Of a stretch of 14,799 bases of DNA, positions 11,515 to 14,799 are shown piece after piece. The notes under the pieces are model-generated. The model was given only the letters and a program-made list of their open reading frames with translations, ran no database searches and was not told the origin of the DNA. Positions within the stretch are counted from its first letter, which is position 1. Each line of letters begins with the position of its first letter. The translations under genes were made by a program, and so were the position numbers. The stretch spans positions 1 through 14,799 of the forward strand of contig JBFZBC010000011.1 of assembly GCA_041308645.1 (NCBI GenBank). Direction: 5' to 3'. Source of the stretch: CAIJXO01 sp041308645 (GTDB taxonomy: Bacteria; Patescibacteriota; Minisyncoccia; Phycocordibacterales; GWA1-40-21).

Positions 11515-11587
11515 TGCCGAGACCCAGAGTTGAACTGGGGACATCTTCCTCTTCAGGGAAGCGCTCTACCAACTGAGCTATCTCGGC
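11515..11587 (-). tRNA. tRNA-Phe(GAA)
   Basis: 73 nt. Acceptor GCCGAGA pairs with TCTCGGC, discriminator A. D-arm AGCTCAGTTGGTAGAGC. The anticodon loop CTGAAGA is closed by CTTCC/GGAAG, giving anticodon GAA. T-arm CCAGTTCAACTCTGG. No encoded CCA. A -10-like TAATAT (11597-11602) leaves 9 bases before the tRNA, so its leader would also be only about 2-3 bases. Confidence 0.94.
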
Positions 11588-11625
11588 CTAAAGGAGATAT
11601 TACCTTATTTTTTAAAAAAAATCTA

Positions 11626-11898
11626 CTATTTGTCACCAAATACGTTTGGTAGGGATGGTAGTTTTGTCGTTACATCTTGTATATTATTTTTCATATCATT
11701 ATAACTTTTGATTGCTACATTTACATAGGGTTCAATAAAATAATAAGAACCAAAAGCAATTCCAATTATAATTAGCCAATAGACCACTCTTAAAATAGCT
11801 GCCATTCTAGTACTCCGACGTATTCCTCTAAGTAATTTATTATTCTCCTCTGCCAGCTTAATTGAATGAGTAAGCAGATCTCTTTCCTCTGGTGTCAT
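11626..11898 (-). CDS. Small single-pass membrane protein, hypothetical, 90 aa
   Basis: The N-terminal half is an acidic-to-basic helix (MTPEERDLLTHSIKLAEENN, then a KLLRGIRRSTR stretch). One membrane segment follows (about residues 33-54, LRVVYWLIIIGIAFGSYYF), then a polar C-terminal tail. The layout (TPEER start, a KLAEENNKLL-like heptad segment, a YWLIIIGIAFG segment) is one I associate with small hypothetical proteins common in Parcubacteria, but no function is known to me. Its start is 4 bp after the Hsp20 stop, so the two are almost certainly cotranscribed. A role at the membrane during stress is possible but unproven. Confidence 0.8.
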   Translation of the reverse strand: MTPEERDLLTHSIKLAEENNKLLRGIRRSTRMAAILRVVYWLIIIGIAFGSYYFIEPYVNVAIKSYNDMKNNIQDVTTKLPSLPNVFGDK

Positions 11899-11902
11899 AA
11901 AT

Positions 11903-12349
11903 TTAGTTTGTTTTTATCTTCAGTTTAGACTGCTTGTTTTTGTCTATTTTAGGTAAAGTTAGGGTTAATAGACCATGTTTTTCTACCGCCTCTGCTTCTT
12001 CTATTTCTATTTCAGATGGTAGGATAATTGTTCGAGAAAAAGAACCCCAATAAAGTTCTTTATGAAAAAAATCATTGTCATTTGACTCATATATTTCCAA
12101 TCTTTTCCCTCTAATGGTGACCATATCTCTTGTAATAGAAATATCTAAATCTTCTGGCTTCACTCCAGCTACCATAGTTTTAATTATTATTTCTTTTGGA
12201 GTTTGACACATATCAACCGCCAATTGTCCTTCTTCCTCTTCATTTAATATATTATCTTCCTCGACAATTTTCTCATCGTCTAAATCGATCACATCTTTGT
12301 TACCAATATTCATTATACCTTTTAACTTTTCTAAAAAACTTTTTTTCAT
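11903..12349 (-). CDS. Small heat-shock protein (Hsp20/alpha-crystallin)
   Basis: 148 aa, typical for bacterial Hsp20. An ATP-independent holdase that keeps unfolding proteins soluble. A short N-terminal arm with a very acidic stretch (about residues 20-41) precedes the alpha-crystallin domain (about 42-138). Its signatures are GVKPEDLDISITRDMVTIRGKR (split: GVKPEDLDISIT and VTIRGKR), GSFSRTIILP, and HGLLTLTLPK where the family has xNGVLxxxxPK. The C-terminal KLKIKT contains an I-x-I/V-like oligomer anchor. It heads a unit with the 90-aa membrane protein, starting from a strong extended -10. No CIRCE element is present upstream. Confidence 0.93.
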   Translation of the reverse strand: MKKSFLEKLKGIMNIGNKDVIDLDDEKIVEEDNILNEEEEGQLAVDMCQTPKEIIIKTMVAGVKPEDLDISITRDMVTIRGKRLEIYESNDNDFFHKELYWGSFSRTIILPSEIEIEEAEAVEKHGLLTLTLPKIDKNKQSKLKIKTN

Positions 12350-12379
12350 AATTATTTATTATTAACTAATATTATAGAT

Positions 12380-12388
12380 ATTATACCA
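12380..12388 (-). promoter_or_regulatory. Extended -10 of the Hsp20 unit
   Basis: On the minus strand TGGTATAAT, a consensus extended -10, followed by TATC and a second TATAAT, forming a 9-bp near-tandem. No convincing -35 is seen. Expected start near 12373, a leader of about 24 bases. Confidence 0.5.
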
Positions 12389-12396
12389 TATATATT

Positions 12397-13269
12397 CTAG
12401 TTTTTCCTAACAACCTCCTTTACTTTCTTAAAGAATAGTAATAATACAAACACAAAAAACCAAGTCCCGGCACAAGCTATCCAAAAGAAGGATATATTAT
12501 TAGTAGAGCTGTTAAGGACAATAAATAAGTTAAACAGTGAATGGAGTGTTATGGCTAGAATAAGACCAATCATTAAATATAGAAATTTCATGATTTTACT
12601 TTTATAAAAAGCTAGTCCAATAAATATACCAAGTGTAGTCGAAGATACTAGGTGTATAAGCATTGGGCCAATCGAGCGGAAACTACCAGCTATTAAAACA
12701 TCAAGCAAATTACTTTTAGTTAATGGATCAGTGAGAAATAGTGCAGTTTCCACCGCGGCAAAACCTAAAGCTGCTGTCAACATGTAGATTGAAGCATCTA
12801 TCGGTTCGTCATTTACTTTTCGGCGGAGACAAATATTATAAGTAAAAAATAATTTAAATAATTCTTCTACTATCGGAGCGATTAATACAATTAAGAAGGC
12901 TTTTTTAATATCAAAGCTGTGATTTGATAATATCTTTATATTATCAAAGTAATTCGTTACTTGACCCCAAAAGGAATTTTGCCAGGTAATTAAATTATAT
13001 TTATCAACAAAATTTTCGAGATTAGACCAAAATATAGTCGGAGTTCTTAAGCCTACTGAGATATTAGCATCAACTATCAAATAATAAATTACTAACTCAA
13101 AAAATAAAGCTAGTAAAACTGCGACTATTCCTCCCAAAAAAGCCGAAAAAAGAGCAGATTTTGGTTCGGGATTTAGCCGATCTTGTCTAATCCAAAACCA
13201 TAACCAAAAGAGTGCCGGCACAATGCCACCAAGTAGGGCAAAGATTAATATATTTACTTCACTTATCAT
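12397..13269 (-). CDS. PrsW-family intramembrane metalloprotease
   Basis: 290 aa integral membrane protein with about eight hydrophobic segments. PrsW-type proteins (M82, related to the CAAX/Abi proteases) cleave membrane substrates such as anti-sigma factors. The N-terminal FWLWFWIRQDRLNPEP (residues 21-36) is a family hallmark. The predicted catalytic residues are E135-E136 with K139 in APIVEELFK, E174 in GFAAVET, R198, H206 in LIHLVSST, and H243 in TLHSLFN. The set looks complete. It starts 12 bp after the valS stop on the same strand and is probably cotranscribed with it. The substrate is unknown. It is followed by the separate Hsp20 promoter 47 bp further on. Confidence 0.9.
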   Translation of the reverse strand: MISEVNILIFALLGGIVPALFWLWFWIRQDRLNPEPKSALFSAFLGGIVAVLLALFFELVIYYLIVDANISVGLRTPTIFWSNLENFVDKYNLITWQNSFWGQVTNYFDNIKILSNHSFDIKKAFLIVLIAPIVEELFKLFFTYNICLRRKVNDEPIDASIYMLTAALGFAAVETALFLTDPLTKSNLLDVLIAGSFRSIGPMLIHLVSSTTLGIFIGLAFYKSKIMKFLYLMIGLILAITLHSLFNLFIVLNSSTNNISFFWIACAGTWFFVFVLLLFFKKVKEVVRKN

Positions 13270-13281
13270 TTTTTTAAAAAA

Positions 13282-14799
13282 CTAAGCAGTTGGCCAGGTC
13301 TCAATCATTAATAGCTGTTTGTTCTTATGTGGTAGTGAACCCCAGATCTCTTCAGTCACAAACGGCATGAAAGGATGAAGTAGCTTCAGACTAGTTTTCA
13401 ATATTTCATACAGGGTGTATTGTATGGATTTTTTTGCAACTTCATCAGTACCGTTCAGGGCAGATTTACTCTCCTCAATTATTATATCAGCAAAGGTGTG
13501 CCAGATGTAGTGATATATTTTTTCCGCAGCCATATAAAAACGGTAAGCATCAATATCAGCGGTCACATCTTTTGTTAGTATTTGTAGATTTTTTAGTATC
13601 CCTTCATCTTTTTCAATGATTTTAGGTTTTTTCTCTATATCAAAACCTTCAATACTAGTAAGAACAAAGCGGGTGATATTCCAGACTTTATTAGCAAAGT
13701 TTTTATAACCGCGGATTTTATTTTCATCTATCTTGCTATCTGTGCCTGGAGCGGTGCCGATGATAAGGGCAATACGGCCAGCGTCCATACCAAAATCTTT
13801 GGCGACTTCAAGTGGGTCCATACCGTTACCTAAAGATTTGGACATTCTTCTACCTTTAGCATCCCGAACGGTACCATGAAAGTAGACATTTTTAAACGGG
13901 ATAGTTCCTAGGTTATAACCAGTCATCATAATCATTCTAGCTACCCAGAAAAAGATTATTTCATAACCAGTTTCTAATACATCTGTCGGGTGATATAATT
14001 CCAAATCCTTAGTTTTTTCTGGCCAGCCGAGAGTAGAAAATGTCCACATAGCAGAAGAGAACCAGGTATCAAGAGTATCTTCATCCTGTATCCAGCCAGC
14101 ACCTTTTGGAGCTTCAGTATCACAAAAAATCTCATTATCCTTATACCAGACGGGGATACGGTGGCCATACCAAATTTGTCTAGAAATACACCAATCACTC
14201 AGTTTATCTATCCAGTGAAAATATGTTTTACCAAAATAATCAGGGACAATATTTATTTGCCCACCAGCCACAGCGTTTTTCATAATTTCCTTTAAAGTAG
14301 TTATTTGGCCAGATTTTATCCCCTTAATTTTTGATTGGGGTAAGGTGAATTTTTTATTGACATCTACAAACCACTGAAGCTTTGGTAAAGGTTCTACAAT
14401 ACCACCAGTTCTTTCAGCGGTGGAAATATTTTGCTTAACAGTTTCCTCCTTTTCTAGCAGTCCTTCAGTTTTGAGCCACTCCACAATCACCTCACGAGCT
14501 TCGGTAGTTTTCTTCCCTAAAATATTTTCTCCACCAATCATCATTTTGGCATACTCATTTATTACTTGAATTTTAGGTAAATCATGACGTTCGGCTATTT
14601 CCCAGTCAGTCATACTATGCATTGGGGTTACTCCAAGAGCACCAGTCCCAAAATCCTTATCAACTTCCTTATCGGCAATAATTTTAATGTGAATGGGAAC
14701 ACCACAAAAAACCGCATCATATTCCTTACCAACAAATTGTGAATAGCGGGTATCCTCTGGGTGTACAGCTACAGCGGTGTCACCGACTTTGGTTTCAGG
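13282..14799 (-). CDS. valS: Valyl-tRNA synthetase, 5' end outside the window, short C-terminus
   Basis: The frame is open to the window edge, so the N-terminal HIGH region is missing. From the edge, the first residues (PETKVGDTAVAVHPED) and FGTGALGVTPMH belong to the CP1 editing domain. Then come WCISRQIWYGHRIPVWY, LDTWFSSAMWTFSTLGWP, ETGYEIIFFWVARMIMM, and the KMSKS loop RRMSKSLGNGMDP, all ValS-type class Ia signatures. The anticodon-binding helices follow (HPFMPFVTEEIW). The protein then stops at MIETWPTA, about where most bacterial ValS continue with the rest of the domain and a coiled-coil tRNA-binding arm. The stop is followed within 12 bp by the PrsW gene, so this looks like a genuine short form rather than a late frameshift. 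An internal ATG at 14622 is not the start, as the homology runs through it. Confidence 0.95.
   Translation of the reverse strand, partial: PETKVGDTAVAVHPEDTRYSQFVGKEYDAVFCGVPIHIKIIADKEVDKDFGTGALGVTPMHSMTDWEIAERHDLPKIQVINEYAKMMIGGENILGKKTTEAREVIVEWLKTEGLLEKEETVKQNISTAERTGGIVEPLPKLQWFVDVNKKFTLPQSKIKGIKSGQITTLKEIMKNAVAGGQINIVPDYFGKTYFHWIDKLSDWCISRQIWYGHRIPVWYKDNEIFCDTEAPKGAGWIQDEDTLDTWFSSAMWTFSTLGWPEKTKDLELYHPTDVLETGYEIIFFWVARMIMMTGYNLGTIPFKNVYFHGTVRDAKGRRMSKSLGNGMDPLEVAKDFGMDAGRIALIIGTAPGTDSKIDENKIRGYKNFANKVWNITRFVLTSIEGFDIEKKPKIIEKDEGILKNLQILTKDVTADIDAYRFYMAAEKIYHYIWHTFADIIIEESKSALNGTDEVAKKSIQYTLYEILKTSLKLLHPFMPFVTEEIWGSLPHKNKQLLMIETWPTA

Noticed and set aside
14617..14622. ATG at 14622 as the start of valS
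   Set aside because: The frame is open to the window edge and the upstream 59 codons match the ValS editing domain.

Overview
The window is AT-rich and gene-dense, with small intergenic gaps, ATG starts on every gene, TAA/TAG/TGA all acting as stops, few Shine-Dalgarno sequences and many short hypothetical membrane proteins. Together with the gene set (LemA-HtpX, DUF192, a monomeric B12-dependent ribonucleotide reductase, MurJ, LepA, FtsB-like, YruB-type glutaredoxin, Hsp20, PrsW, ValS) this suggests a Patescibacteria (CPR) genome, most likely Parcubacteria-like. TGA ends at least one clear gene and no long ORF needs it as a sense codon, so the UGA=Gly code of Gracilibacteria/Absconditabacteria is not in use. 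The taxonomic call is inference from gene content and style, not a search.

Layout. 1-975: end of lemA and complete htpX (membrane protein quality control). 976-1692: about 700 bp without a protein gene. It holds tRNA-Ser(GGA) on the minus strand, extra direct and inverted copies of that tRNA's 3' end, a palindromic insert, several hairpins, and a promoter-to-terminator unit with no ORF that looks like a structured small RNA. 1693-3003: two-gene unit of an AlkD-like DNA alkylation repair protein and an anchored DUF192 protein, overlapping by 4 nt. 3004-3244: hairpin-rich leader. 3245-5571: nrdJ and its terminator. 5563-6082: rnpB (RNase P RNA) with its own promoter and terminator. 6084-8023: promoter, a 37-aa ORF, murJ (lipid II flippase) and a bidirectional terminator. 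8036-8456 (minus): orphan membrane protein with the only strong Shine-Dalgarno in the window. 8515-10370: lepA (EF4). 10367-10477 (minus): possible 36-aa single-pass protein. 10479-11510 (plus): FtsB/DivIC-like division protein, tRNA-Gly(CCC), a compact structured RNA resembling part of a cobalamin riboswitch, a YruB-type glutaredoxin and tRNA-Arg(CCT). 11515-14799 (minus): tRNA-Phe(GAA), small coiled-coil/TM protein, Hsp20, PrsW-family protease, and valS running off the window.

Most protein genes are core housekeeping. NrdJ makes dNTPs using adenosylcobalamin, and a glutaredoxin-like protein 5.6 kb away is a possible reductant. MurJ and FtsB-like serve wall growth and division. HtpX, Hsp20 and PrsW serve protein and membrane stress. 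I see no CRISPR array, transposase, phage gene or defence system. The unexplained signal is in the non-coding DNA: the tRNA-Ser scar region, a three-copy hairpin motif next to tRNAs, two candidate structured RNAs, an aberrant RNase P RNA, and promoters placed so close to genes that several transcripts would be nearly leaderless.
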